From positions 1-33,906 of the forward strand of contig RSEH01000370.1 of assembly GCA_006503475.1 (NCBI GenBank): DNA of 33,906 nt, read 5' to 3'. The notes under the pieces were generated by a model that saw only the letters and a program-made list of their open reading frames with translations, was not told where the DNA came from and did no database searches. Source of the stretch: Stentor roeselii. Taxonomy: Eukaryota > Ciliophora > Heterotrichea > Heterotrichida > Stentoridae. Of the stretch, positions 23,290-33,614 are shown one piece after another. Numbering within the stretch: the stretch's first letter is position 1; every line of letters begins with the position of its first letter. A program made the translations under genes and the position numbers.

Positions 23290-25910
23290 TATCATTATTA
23301 AAAACAGCAGGTCGATTATCTTTATCAATCAAATTCTTCAAAAGAAAAAAATTCTAGTCTTCTTAAAACATTTTCAGAAAAATACAAATTTCCATCGAAG
23401 TCTATTCCAGATCTTGAGGCAAGGTCTTTGCTAGTATTTGCCCTTTCAAGCATAATTGCTTTCCATATAATTATCTAATCATTTCCCTATGTTTCTTTAA
23501 CTTCGTTGTCCTTGGTTCTTCCTTCCCAGATGCCTTCTTGCCGCTGTCATGTTTATCATCTAAGATGGCTTCAATCAAGTAATCAACGAGTAACTACAAA
23601 CATAAGAAGCGTTAATTTAAGTTCAATGAGCAGAGTTTCAATCTTTTCAATGAAAGCCTCGACTGCCGTCTCGGTATCTGTCTTTAGATCGGGAAAATTA
23701 TCTAAACTTAACAAGGAATTTTTTTTCTTAAATTATTGTAATGCAAAGGTGGCCTTTTCGAATTACCTGTCATGTAGAAGGTTGATCATAAGGAGGATAA
23801 ACATCGACTTGTTTATGGTTTCTTTGAATTTCAAACGAAGTGGATTAAAAAGTCAGCGATATCTTATTGAACCATGAGATTGATTTTCTTACTTTTTCAC
23901 TTTTATTCGGATTAGCAAGAGTCCCTTATATAGCTTTTCCAGATGCTCCAATCGCTTAATACCTTTGTCCTGTAAGAAACTGAGCAAGGTTTACCCTTTA
24001 AGAAAACCAACTCAAGTCAATATTTCCAGTATCATTGTTTGAAGTTAATGTTTACCTTCACCAGGTACATCTGCTGAAGCGCTTAAAAAGTGACCAGTTT
24101 TAGAATGATGTAAGTTTTAATAACATCATTCAAGTTCTTGTTTCCGATTTCAACCGATCATGAAGAGCGACCATGTGATTCAAGAAACAAATAAAAACTC
24201 AAGATGGCCTTTATTCAGCTTGTCTCAAATAAAGGTTACCTTGAGTGACCTTCAGAAATATTTGATGGCTTCAATGATTTCGAGTTTTCCTTAATCAGAA
24301 CTGCACCCTTTCTGAAGTTTTTTTTCATGAATTTAGCTCGAACCAAGCTTTTTTGTTAGGACTGACAAAAATTTCAAAGATTTGTGAGAGCTGGTATAGA
24401 CTTCTCGAGAGAGACTTCATCATATCGGAACTTGATGAATGGTCCCGATCTTTGAACAGAGCTTTTAAGTCATGTTATCGGCGAATCCTGTTTAGTACCC
24501 TAAGGAAGCCAGAATCTTTTAACCACTCGCGTTTTTCATGAGGTCTTGACATGATACCTGTTCATGTTGGCTTCCAGAGCGAGGTTCAAAGGACTGAGAA
24601 TCGTGCTCAAAACAGCCCAAACATGCCGTAACCCTTCTTCATAAACCCTGTAAGCATTTTCAAACGAGGGGATTTTTAGTCATTTCTTTCGGTGGACATT
24701 ATTCCTCTGCAATGATGATGATCTCGACCAGTGAGTTGGTGATCTACACAAAAAATATTAACACCTGATGGCAACATCAAGCAGCTTTGCAAAAACTTGT
24801 CTTGTTATCCACGTTCGTGTTTTCCGGCTATGTTCAAAAGTAGCTTCAGGCTCAGCTGCTCATATAAATCAACTTTGCGCTGATTTCATCACATTAAAAT
24901 CTTTCAATGCTCAAGGAACTCAGAAATATTAATGAAAAGTTTAGTTGCTACCTCAAATATATCTGCTGGGCTGATTTTTCGTTTAATTGGAATTTTTATC
25001 ACTTTTATGAGTTCCAAAATATTTATGGGTTATTTCACCTTGTTCGTAATCCCTCAGCTCGCAAAGTTCACTTGTTCGTCCTTTTAAAATTAATGTTGTC
25101 GAGTTTTAGCTTTTTTCGTAGTTCTGGTAAAATTTTCTGTTGAGGAGCAGATTTACTTTCAACCTGCGTCGATTTTGATCCAGTTGCGGCTGATTATTCG
25201 AAAAGCTTACTAAAAGTATTTTTTTTGTAGGTCCACTGATAAGTCACTTTAAAGTTGACATTTCTTCATCTGTGGTTTTTTCTCCTTCGAATGAAGTTTC
25301 TTTGTATTTCAAGTTGATGAATCTTTTCTATAATTTTCGAAGTAAATCTCTGGGTTTTGGACTTGAATTTCAAGAAGGTCATTTTTTGTCAGGAAGTTTT
25401 GGCTCGCAAGCGCTTTTTGGGAGTAGATGATTTTTTCATGTGCTCTTTATCAGATCTTATTCAACGCGCTTGGATTCTTAAGTGCTTTTAAAGCTTGAAC
25501 TGGTTTTTCAGGATGGAAAAAGCTGGATTATTTTAGGTTTTTTTCTTGTAGTATTTTTTGATTTTAATTTTTAGAATTTTGAAGAAATATTGAGGGAATA
25601 TACTGATTTTAGAGATATACCAGATTTTTATTGATTTGTAATCAAGGTGGTCTCAAAGATCTGGGATACTTTGCGGTAGGTGTGAACTACTTTATAATCA
25701 ATCATGGATTACCAAGGGTTGATGATATAACAAGTTTGAATATACATTTAATCCATTTTAGCCTCACTTACAGACACACAGGTTGCCTTCAAGAGTACCT
25801 TTCAAAAACTCTTCCTGAGTTCAGTTTTTCCCTTATCTTTAACATACTCGAGTTTTACCCTGTCAACTTTTCCCTTCCCTGTTGTTTCCAAGCGAGTTAA
25901 AACTTAAACA
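23290..25910 (-). pseudogene. Long interrupted coding-like tract, unidentified product
   Basis: This region is less AT-rich than the spacers and reads on the minus strand as protein with many TAA, TAG and TGA codons. Clear coding-like pieces, in gene order: TTGKGKVDRVKLEYVKDKGK (near 25860), SAATGSKSTQVESKSAPQQK (near 25170), VYEEGLRHVWAVLSTILSPL (near 24620), AFIEKIETLLIEL (near 23650), LERANTSKDLASRSGIDFDG (near 23430) and NRPAVFNNDMGNWKAFE (near 23290). The first several share or nearly share a frame. The last is displaced by one base, and shortening a run of seven T near 23350 would join it to the preceding piece. No family was recognised. Stops together with a homopolymer indel favour decay, but recoded stops are not excluded. 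Confidence 0.5.
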
Positions 25911-26017
25911 AGCTGGAATAGTCTTTCTTAAAATATTCGTCAATAAAAATTTATCATCTTCGAGAGGTCGAGAAGGCTTCTTAAGTTTATTTAATACATT
26001 TCAATTATATTCATAGA

Positions 26018-27439
26018 TTAAGAGTATTCCAAGTAACTCATCACGCTTTCTCTTCTTAGGCCGAAAGTTTCCATCAATTTCTTTTGGTCGACCTCCAGTT
26101 CGTAGATTGTTGTCGAAGCGAAGCCTGTCGTAGCCATTCCTCCGAAAATTAAGACCTTACTTCCTAGAACTGCGCATGAAGCTCCTACTCTTCCTGAGAT
26201 GTTCTCGCTGTGTAGACGCACTGGATCCCATCTCCAGGAGTTTATGCGAAGGAATACTAAATCGTTCAATATTCTTCCTGGAATCGAATCGTTTTGGCCA
26301 CCGAAGATCACTAAAAATGTTGTGCAAAAACAGGCACAGTGCCCATATCTCGGCAAGGGCTGGTTCCCTCCAGGTACTAATTTCGTCCAAACAAGTTCAA
26401 ACGCTCCAGGTCTCGTTTTCGATTTTTGGCCTTTTAAAACATAAAGATCATTCAAAGGACTTCCATCCTGGCTTTTGCCCCCGAATAAATACATTCCGGA
26501 TGTCTGTTTAGTGAACATATGATCATGGACTTTAGGTACTCTGAAGACATCAAAATTGTGACCCCCTGACAAAGAAGGATGAAAAATGGGAGTCAAGCTA
26601 GACCCAGCTCTAAGTGGAGGAACATCTCCTCGAACATGAAAATTATTCCAATGCATATTGTCCAAGTCAAGAACTCCAGCACTTCCAAGCATATCGCCTT
26701 TACTATTGAGTCCTGAGTAGATAACAAGTGTCCTTCCAACAACCAAGCCTAAATGATTTCTTCTTGCTTCCGGAACATGTCCAGCAGGTTTATGACTTTT
26801 CCATTTTCCACTCACAGTATCAAACAAATAAACAAGTGAGTTGCAGTTCCTAATCCTTAAAATAGGATCGAAATTCACAAACCCTCCATAAACAACAATA
26901 AACTGTTTAAAAACCGCTGAAATATGTCCACTCTTCACCACAGGTAATTCAGAAACTCCATTATTAGCAGGCAAAACACGATACCAAACAAGAGAAACGT
27001 ATTCAAGTCGTTTCAAGTCACAAATCAATTCAGCGCCTTCCCCAGCGAACAAATAAACATTCTTCGAAATTACGTTCATAGTGCCTCCAGTCCTGGCGAC
27101 AGGCAAGTCTCCATTAGTTTCAAGTTTTTTCCAATAAGCATGAATCACCTCGGACCTGATGAAAACACTGACAAGGTCGATGTTGTTTTTTTTGCTGTCC
27201 TCGTATTTATTGATCAGTTGGTCTAAAAAGTTTACTTTTGGGGAAAGGCTGCGGAATTCAATTTTTGAGAGTCTTTGGCAATTCATTTCTCTTAAAGAGA
27301 AAAACGGGGAGGAGGTTGTGTAGTGAGTTACGACTGGAGTTCGAGGACCGTATCTTTGCTTTACTCTTGGAAGACTTGTCTCTGAAGTGATTTTTTTGGG
27401 TTTAAGTTCTCGAATCACTGTAAATCTCGGAGATTCCAT
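26018..27439 (-). CDS. Kelch-repeat protein
   Basis: An intact frame of 473 residues ending in TAA. A basic N-terminal tail (1-105) is followed by five or six kelch repeats (about 110-455). These are recognised by the hydrophobic-Gly-Gly pattern (VVYGGF, MYLFGGKS, LVIFGGQN, VLIFGGMA), upstream Arg-x-Gly-His or Arg-x-Gly-Ala pairs, and downstream Trp (for example VWTKL, WRWDPV). Kelch repeats fold as beta-propellers that bind partners such as actin or ubiquitin-ligase subunits. There is no BTB, F-box or catalytic domain, so a scaffold role is inferred. It lies 5 nt downstream of the EF-hand gene in the same direction. Confidence 0.88.
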   Translation of the reverse strand: MESPRFTVIRELKPKKITSETSLPRVKQRYGPRTPVVTHYTTSSPFFSLREMNCQRLSKIEFRSLSPKVNFLDQLINKYEDSKKNNIDLVSVFIRSEVIHAYWKKLETNGDLPVARTGGTMNVISKNVYLFAGEGAELICDLKRLEYVSLVWYRVLPANNGVSELPVVKSGHISAVFKQFIVVYGGFVNFDPILRIRNCNSLVYLFDTVSGKWKSHKPAGHVPEARRNHLGLVVGRTLVIYSGLNSKGDMLGSAGVLDLDNMHWNNFHVRGDVPPLRAGSSLTPIFHPSLSGGHNFDVFRVPKVHDHMFTKQTSGMYLFGGKSQDGSPLNDLYVLKGQKSKTRPGAFELVWTKLVPGGNQPLPRYGHCACFCTTFLVIFGGQNDSIPGRILNDLVFLRINSWRWDPVRLHSENISGRVGASCAVLGSKVLIFGGMATTGFASTTIYELEVDQKKLMETFGLRRESVMSYLEYS

Positions 27440-27444
27440 TTAAT

Positions 27445-27984
27445 TTAAACTACTTTTCGGGTCATTATGAAGTAAAAGTCGTCGAAAGTTACGAGCTTGT
27501 CTGAATCTGAGTCGCCTTTTTCGATCAATCTTTTTAATGTTGCGTCGCTCAGTTGTAAGCCGATGTCATCGACTAGTTCTCTTAGATCTTTAAAGCTAAT
27601 GAAACCTGTTTTTTCTTTGTCGAAGATGTTAAATACCTTTTGGATCTCTACTTTTGAGTTCTCGTTACTTGAGTCTCCTGTGATCAGTGAAAGGAACTCG
27701 GGAAACTCGATTTTGCCGGAATTGTCTGAGTCGATTTCTGAGATCAACTCGAAAATAGCTGAGTTTTTTGCTTCTAATCCGAAATCTGTGATCATTTTTT
27801 TAAATTCTTGAAGTTCTATTGAACCTGAACTGTCTAGGTCTATCAAATCGAAAGCTTCTTTTAACTCTAGGATTTCTTCTAGAGTGCAGCCTGGCTTTAA
27901 GTAGGTTGAAGGGTCGAAGGATTTTGGGCCTCGAAGAATTTTAGAGACTGGAGCAGGGGGAAGGACTTGGTTGACTGCTGACAT
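27445..27984 (-). CDS. Centrin-like EF-hand calcium-binding protein
   Basis: An intact frame of 179 residues ending in TAA. After a Pro/Lys-rich N-terminal tail of about 40 residues there are four EF-hands. Loops 1 (DLDSSGSIELQE) and 2 (DSDNSGKIEFPE) have canonical ligands including the final Glu. Loop 3 (DKEKTGFISFKD) and loop 4 (DSDSDKLVTFDD) end in Asp, and loop 4 has Lys in place of the central Gly, so they may bind weakly or prefer other ions. Length, tail and hand spacing match centrins and related ciliate calcium-binding proteins of contractile or basal-body structures. That location is inferred, since calmodulin-like relatives cannot be excluded. It is divergent from the HExxH gene across 274 bases. 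Confidence 0.9.
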   Translation of the reverse strand: MSAVNQVLPPAPVSKILRGPKSFDPSTYLKPGCTLEEILELKEAFDLIDLDSSGSIELQEFKKMITDFGLEAKNSAIFELISEIDSDNSGKIEFPEFLSLITGDSSNENSKVEIQKVFNIFDKEKTGFISFKDLRELVDDIGLQLSDATLKRLIEKGDSDSDKLVTFDDFYFIMTRKVV

Positions 27985-28258
27985 TTTTATAGGTGGTTTA
28001 GTTAATTTTAGATATTTGGACGATATTCAAGTTGTTAATCGGCATTTAATGAATTTATATTGTTTTAGTTTTGAGGTATTATAGTTTAAGTATTTATTTG
28101 TCACTGATGAAATGAATTTATATCTGAAATATGGATTTCGCAGTTTTACATCTCTAATCGGATAATCTTCAACCTAATACAGATAATCTAGAACTAAGAA
28201 TATATATTTAAATGATTAACCCTGATTAATTTGCATCTTTTAATCTAATAATATAAAA
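27985..28258. promoter_or_regulatory. Probable shared divergent promoter region
   Basis: 274 AT-rich bases separate the starts of the EF-hand gene (-) and the HExxH gene (+), and must contain both promoters. No specific element could be identified. Confidence 0.4.
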
Positions 28259-30877
28259 ATGTACGAAACAATTGATACTTTTGTCAGAAGAAGCCTCAAT
28301 CTTCCCTGCTTCTCTGAAATACTGGCTAGAATCACATCCACTAGCAATTTGAAGATCCAGGAAATGATATCAGAACTGAATGAACTTAGTGATGATGAAA
28401 AATTCGTCTTGGCCCTTTACAACTATAAGAAATTTTATGAAAGTATACCGAATGGATACAGCCTCAATTCTTACTTAAAGATTATTGATATAATAATTAT
28501 GCATTTTAACAAAAGTTCAAATCAAAAATCACCTGAAAAAATAATTCAACCAGAAAATATATTAGAGAGTAAACCTGATCAGAAATTTCTTAAACAAGTA
28601 TATGAAGTAGTAGTAGCAGAACCAGAAAAGACTACAACAGAAATTGCATTTCAATTAGAGATTCGAAAAATAATTCAATTTTTAAAAAACCATCTACTAA
28701 TTTCTTTATCTTTGACTGAAAACACTAAAAGTTGCATTTTAAAAACTTTTAAATCCTGGATCAAACAAAGATCAGAAAAATTGAATGATGAGAAAAAAGT
28801 TTTTTACGAAGTATTAAGATTTTGGAAAAAAGTAAGAGATATGAATGGTTTTTTAAGGAAAATCAAAGCATCTAATTCTGAATCTGATAAAATAATGTTG
28901 AAGTCAAATATAAAAAAATTGATATACAATAAATTAGTAAAATATGATTTTGCATTGAATTTTGTGATAGAGACAATATACGAAACTCAATTATCTCGAA
29001 ATATCGAAAGAGAAATTCTTGACATTGTTCAAAATATTGTTTCTGAAAATCATCTGCCTATAACATCTTTAATATCAAATGCTCTCGAGTTAGCTTTACC
29101 AAATTATTTTGACTGCCGAGTTAAAGATCTTATACAAGGAAGAAAATTAATCAAATTAATCTTAAAAATCTTTGATCAGGTTATCATTGACAGCAATTCT
29201 AATTATTTCAACACAATAATTAACGAAGATTCACGAATAGATAAACTTGGAGTCAATTTTTTAAATTTATTTATGAATAGTTATGATGATTTCTATAAGT
29301 TGAGTATTGAAAGCCTCAGCATCAATACAAAAATTGGAAAAATTTTATCAGTAAAATCGATTTTTATAAGCATTAACCGATATTCAAAACAAATGCAAAT
29401 GGCTATAATCGAAATAATGATTCAGGCACTGCAGTCCAATAAAATAAATGCCATTAAGTATATGGAAATTATAGTTTTTGGTAAAAAATTAAAGCTAAAA
29501 CCACTCTCTCAATATTTAAAAAATATTTTCCTATTGAAAGCTTCAAGTAATCCTTTTGAAAAAGTTTTGATTCAGTTTCTGGCTGATAAATCACTAAATT
29601 TGGTAGAGTGTCTGAGGAAAATGATTGACCAAACATATGTGATGAAACTTCCTAAAAATATATCAGGGATAAATTTATCTAACGGTAATGTCATCTTAAA
29701 AAAATTTAAAAAAGGAAAATATATGATTGGTGCTACATTCTACATGTTTCTTCACGAGGCTGCACATTTTCTTCAAAGAATAAAAAGTGTTAATTTTGCA
29801 GACAGTGATAGACCATTTAGTGCTGAACTTGGAATTCAGTTAGACATAAATGAAGTATCACCAAATAATCATAAAAATTGGAGCAACTCTACTATTATGG
29901 AAGTTATCACAAAAATGATTAACAAAAGAAAAATTAAGCATTCAATTCCCCGAAGTACTGAAGAAAGAAAATCTATTGACCAAACAGTCATTAGCCTAAC
30001 AACTCAAACTGAAAACATTGAAAAAAACAACCTTTTATATCTTAGGCATAACAATGAAATAAATGAACAAGAAAGAAAATCAATTGGCAAAACAGTCCTT
30101 AGTCTACAGAAACAAGATGAAAAGATTGACACAAAAATCTTTCAGAATCTTGAACAAATACAAGTAAAAATTCATGAAGAAAGAAAATCTCTAGTCATAA
30201 AAACTCCGGGCTCAGAAAAGGAACATGAAAATTTCGGAGAAGCCAACATTCAAATTCTGGAACAAATCGATTTAATTGATCAAGAAAAAATATCTACAGA
30301 CCCGCAAAAACAAGAAGAAAATCTTAGAGAAACTAACTTTCAAGATCTTAATAAACAAATATTGAAATTGATTCAATTCACTAAATCAGAAATAGAAATA
30401 GAATCTTCAAAAGATATAAGTGAAATTATTGAAAGATTATATGTTGCAGAAAATAATGAGGAAGAGTCAAGTAGAATGACTCTAAAGGAAATTCTTATTA
30501 TTGAAAGAGAAACCGGTAAATTAACTGAAGCTAAAGAACAATTTTTGAGTATGATCGAAGAAATAGTTAAAATTTTACCTAATGATTATTATGCAAAACT
30601 CAATGATAATCAAGAAAATCTTAATGAAAAAGAAGTGCGCATTGAAGGTGGTAAAATACTCGAAGTTGCGATCTTTGGGGTTGAGTATGATTTAATCTTC
30701 ATAAGAGGTACTGAGTTTTTGATGTCCGATTTAACAGGCTACAGCTTGCCAGAATTCAGAGAGCTGTTCAATAAAGAAAATGTTAGATCAAGCATATCAG
30801 AACCAGGACAAAATTTGAAACGAAGGTATGATAGAAGTAGTCTTGGAATATGTGGGTTTCATTACTTAACTAAATAG
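28259..30877 (+). CDS. HExxH-motif protein with helical N-terminus and tandem 36-residue repeats
   Basis: An intact frame of 872 residues ending in TAG. Residues 1-470 are mostly helical and could form an alpha-solenoid (long Leu/Ile/Lys helices, no Cys pattern). A hydrophobic helix then carries His499-Glu-Ala-Ala-His503, the zinc-binding and catalytic motif of metallopeptidases. Residues 569-676 hold three units of exactly 36 residues, each starting Glu-Arg-Lys-Ser, with a weaker fourth after them. Near the C-terminus, EGGKILEVAIFG (796-807) offers Glu802 as a possible third zinc ligand. The long insertion between the two motifs is unlike classical gluzincins, so catalytic activity is unproven. 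The N-terminal part alone would be unassignable. Confidence 0.75.
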   Translation: MYETIDTFVRRSLNLPCFSEILARITSTSNLKIQEMISELNELSDDEKFVLALYNYKKFYESIPNGYSLNSYLKIIDIIIMHFNKSSNQKSPEKIIQPENILESKPDQKFLKQVYEVVVAEPEKTTTEIAFQLEIRKIIQFLKNHLLISLSLTENTKSCILKTFKSWIKQRSEKLNDEKKVFYEVLRFWKKVRDMNGFLRKIKASNSESDKIMLKSNIKKLIYNKLVKYDFALNFVIETIYETQLSRNIEREILDIVQNIVSENHLPITSLISNALELALPNYFDCRVKDLIQGRKLIKLILKIFDQVIIDSNSNYFNTIINEDSRIDKLGVNFLNLFMNSYDDFYKLSIESLSINTKIGKILSVKSIFISINRYSKQMQMAIIEIMIQALQSNKINAIKYMEIIVFGKKLKLKPLSQYLKNIFLLKASSNPFEKVLIQFLADKSLNLVECLRKMIDQTYVMKLPKNISGINLSNGNVILKKFKKGKYMIGATFYMFLHEAAHFLQRIKSVNFADSDRPFSAELGIQLDINEVSPNNHKNWSNSTIMEVITKMINKRKIKHSIPRSTEERKSIDQTVISLTTQTENIEKNNLLYLRHNNEINEQERKSIGKTVLSLQKQDEKIDTKIFQNLEQIQVKIHEERKSLVIKTPGSEKEHENFGEANIQILEQIDLIDQEKISTDPQKQEENLRETNFQDLNKQILKLIQFTKSEIEIESSKDISEIIERLYVAENNEEESSRMTLKEILIIERETGKLTEAKEQFLSMIEEIVKILPNDYYAKLNDNQENLNEKEVRIEGGKILEVAIFGVEYDLIFIRGTEFLMSDLTGYSLPEFRELFNKENVRSSISEPGQNLKRRYDRSSLGICGFHYLTK
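29963..30286 (+). repeat. Three in-frame 108-base repeats inside the HExxH gene
   Basis: Units begin at 29963, 30071 and 30179 (108 bases each) and encode Glu-Arg-Lys-Ser starts followed by Gln/Glu/Asn-rich helical sequence. Units 1 and 2 are most alike (ERKSIDQTVISL and ERKSIGKTVLSL). Unit 3 is diverged, and a vestigial fourth unit may follow at 30287. Confidence 0.75.
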
Positions 30878-30950
30878 AATTAAGTAGTATTAAAATAAAA
30901 TCTTGATGCTTCAAAGTCTCGAATTACTAGAGTTAAATGAAAAATAAAAA

Positions 30951-31926
30951 TTATGTTCTAAAATCCTCAACCTTTTTTTCATAGTCACTTCTAAATCCAG
31001 ATTGAATCATATTCACATAAACTTGAATCATGATTAGATCAGATCTTGATAAATTTTCATAATCTTTATAAAGAATTTATATAATTTGATGAGCCCACTT
31101 TTAAAGTTTAATAAAATTTAGATCAATCCAAGCTAGTCTCTTGTAGCGAGAGTTACTCATAATTTCAATCTCCTAATTTGTTTTCTGCTCATAGTTCTCA
31201 CTAAAGCCCGATTTGGAGAGATTCAAACTTTTTTTGCAGTCTCTGAATTCTAAAATTTCTAAGTATTATTTCTTAAGAATTGGTTTTTTTAAGTCACATA
31301 AAATCACTGATTTATCATATGATCCACTTATAGCTAAAGCACAATTATTAGATAACGCTAAAATTTGAACTATATTAGAATGTTCAGCATAGCAAGCTAT
31401 TAGGCTCAATTCAACCATGCTCCATAATCTAACAGTGCAATCTTCTGATCCAGTAAGGAGAGTTTATCCATCACTTAATATTACCATACAAAAGAAATCT
31501 CAATTGTGATTCTGAATAAATTGTTTTTCTTTTTCAAATCCAAGTTCAGAGTATATTAATTTATGAGAATATAATTTCTGCATTTCATACATTAATTCTC
31601 TCAAATCTGGAAGCTTGATGATCATTTCATCGTTTAGAATTTTTCTTATTTCATCAATTTCTGACTCAAAAAACTCGTTTTTCTGTAGAAATTTGTTATT
31701 TATTAATAGTTTTGATAATATTTTTCATTATTGAATCGTGATAATTTTCTATGGTTATCAAAAGATGCTCAATCTGAAGTTTTAGGATTTTCTTTAGATT
31801 TTTTAATGATGAAATTCTTGAAGTGAGCTCATTAGAAACTGAACTTTTCTCTATTGTTAGATAATTTTTTTTTTTAATATTTAGAAATAAGCTCACGAAG
31901 TAGTCGCAGACACCGGCCTGTTATTC
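30951..31926 (-). pseudogene. Broken paralogue of the B-box-like WD-repeat gene
   Basis: The N-terminal part reads in one frame from about 31926 to 31696: a degraded Cys segment (Val-Cys near 31910), then a coiled coil (SLKNLKKILKLQIEHLLITI) clearly similar to that of the gene at 33615 (SLKSLKKQVYLQTEETIKTI). At AAATAAC near 31697 the frame shifts by one base. The new frame runs to TAA at 30953-30951 through TGA 31500, TAA 31464 and about four more TAA/TAG. It contains two excellent WD repeats (TLLTGSEDCTVRLW and AISGSYDKSVILCDL). The protein would be about 325 residues. The repeats are very well preserved although six internal codons are stops, so it is either a young pseudogene or a recoded gene. 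Confidence 0.7.
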
Positions 31927-31938
31927 ATATTGAAAAAG

Positions 31939-33580
31939 ATGATATTTCCAAAAGGTCCAAAAAGTTTAAGCGCGAGGTTTCAAAGTCAAGTATCTCAAAC
32001 AACCTTCAGTAGTCTCGAATCAGTCCAATTAACTAAGACCTTCGACGAAGCACGAGCCAAGGCCATCTGCGGAGCACCCTTTCTCGCCCCAGCAAAAGGA
32101 AGTCAGCGAAGAGATCAAAAGTCGAATTCACAGCTGGCTGGTCGACTTTAGGTGATTCCTCCGAACTTTTTCTTGCACGTGTTCCTTTAACGCATGCGAG
32201 CGTCTCGCTCAGTGACCAACCGACTGGAAGGCCGCACTGAGGTGGTTCATGGGTTCATAAAAACCTTAAGAACACTTCTTTTTGCATCGCAAACATCACC
32301 ACGTCACTTGAATTTTGAAGGAAATCCCGAAAGTCAGATCAACATTTACATGGGCTAGGCTGAAATTCATGAAAGTAGCGAAGAGCGTATTAGACACTTC
32401 TACATGAATCGGCACCTGAACTTTTTGGGTAGAACATGTTAGAAGTGTGAAAACAGTTTTAAACCTGTTTCTGTCACTAGTTCCATGAAAAAGTCTATTT
32501 TCAGTGGGTTAACGCCTTGGGACTTGAACAGTTCGTAGTTTTTCACTCGGATCTGTAGAGAGGGATAATATTGTGAATGGTGTTGTTTAGATGAAGAGAT
32601 TTTACAGCACAAGACCAGGTATTATATGAAGTTCATGAATGAGCCTCAAAATTTGGATAACTTGAATAGCGCCTTGAAACTCATCAAAAATCGAGTCATC
32701 CCAGTGAGAAGTTTCATAGTCGGTTCAATGATCCGAAAGATTTGCTCTGAGCTGTGCTTTAGGAACTCATGAATAAAAATCGGGCTAATACTGATTTTTA
32801 TGATTCTTTTGGAATGAAAAATCAGAAAGATTCCTTGCTCAGCTGGATTGAGTCTTTAAAACTACTACCTCCTAGAGTTACTACATTTTAGAACTTTTTC
32901 TCAATTTAGGAATTGAGTACTGCTTGAAAGTTTGGTAAGTCTTGTAGAGCTGTAGAAAAAGTATTAAATCATTCATAATACTTAGACTGAATATGGTACT
33001 TTGTTGAATATTAGAAGGGTATTTAATATGTGAAGAATAAAGTGAGGATGAGTCAGTAATATACTGAAAGGCAAAAGAAATACATCATGGGACTTAATTG
33101 GTAGAGAATTAATCTTCGATTAACTTGAAGACCTTCACCGATTCGCAAATGGTGTCCAAGTGAAAAGCATTCATCCCCAACCCTTACTTTGGGACATCAC
33201 TTCTATCAAGCACAATAAAGCCAGTTCCTCAAGATATTCCTCCAAACCGTACTTTAGAGAAAGTCCATGCCATAGAAAACTTTCTGAAAGGTCTAAACAC
33301 CAGCCTCTCCAATCTTTAAGGCGAGACCCTTTCCGAGTTAAAGTCGGGTGAAAAGCTATGCGAAATAATCTAAGTATCGAAACACACGAGCTGGAAGGTG
33401 TCCATAGATCAGTAAAGACCTTAGCAGGAGCCCTTGCGGACATCCACAAACCTTTAGACTTTCTATACAAAAGCCTTCCTTTCCACGCAAGTTCATGTAC
33501 CTAGACGACCAGATCTTAAACGGCAAGGGAAAAGTGATCCGGTCTCTTCTTGAAGCAATAATCATCTTTTTTGAGTATTG
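31939..33580 (+). pseudogene. Interrupted coding-like tract with a Cys-rich segment
   Basis: It starts divergently from the broken B-box paralogue and ends just before the gene at 33615. Strong pieces: an N-terminal basic Ser-rich part (to 32151); about 32285-32760 in one frame with only TAG/TAA interruptions, carrying a Cys pattern (GRTC-[TAG at 32440]-KC, then CREG-[TAA]-YCEWCC) that suggests zinc binding; NTDFYDSFGMKNQKDSLLSW near 32790 in a frame shifted by one; RTLEKVHAIENFLKGLNTSL near 33260; and HRSVKTLAGALADIHKPLDF near 33410 in another frame. The shift before 32790 can be explained by loss of one A in a run at about 32690. Family unknown. Confidence 0.5.
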
Positions 33581-33614
33581 AATGTTAGTATTCTAGAACT
33601 TTGATAATAATAAA

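Noticed and set aside
26157-26511. Open frames on both strands inside the kelch gene
   Set aside because: The kelch frame is supported by repeat motifs; the others overlap it fully and look like noise.
31696-31702. Euplotes-type +1 frameshift at AAA-TAA in the B-box/WD paralogue
   Set aside because: The local sequence fits, and a one-base skip would join the two frames, but TAA elsewhere in the same gene is not followed by a shift and no other locus shows the pattern.
33171-33565. Minus-strand open frames of 99 and 69 codons
   Set aside because: They are antisense to plus-strand coding-like pieces and contain no recognisable motif.
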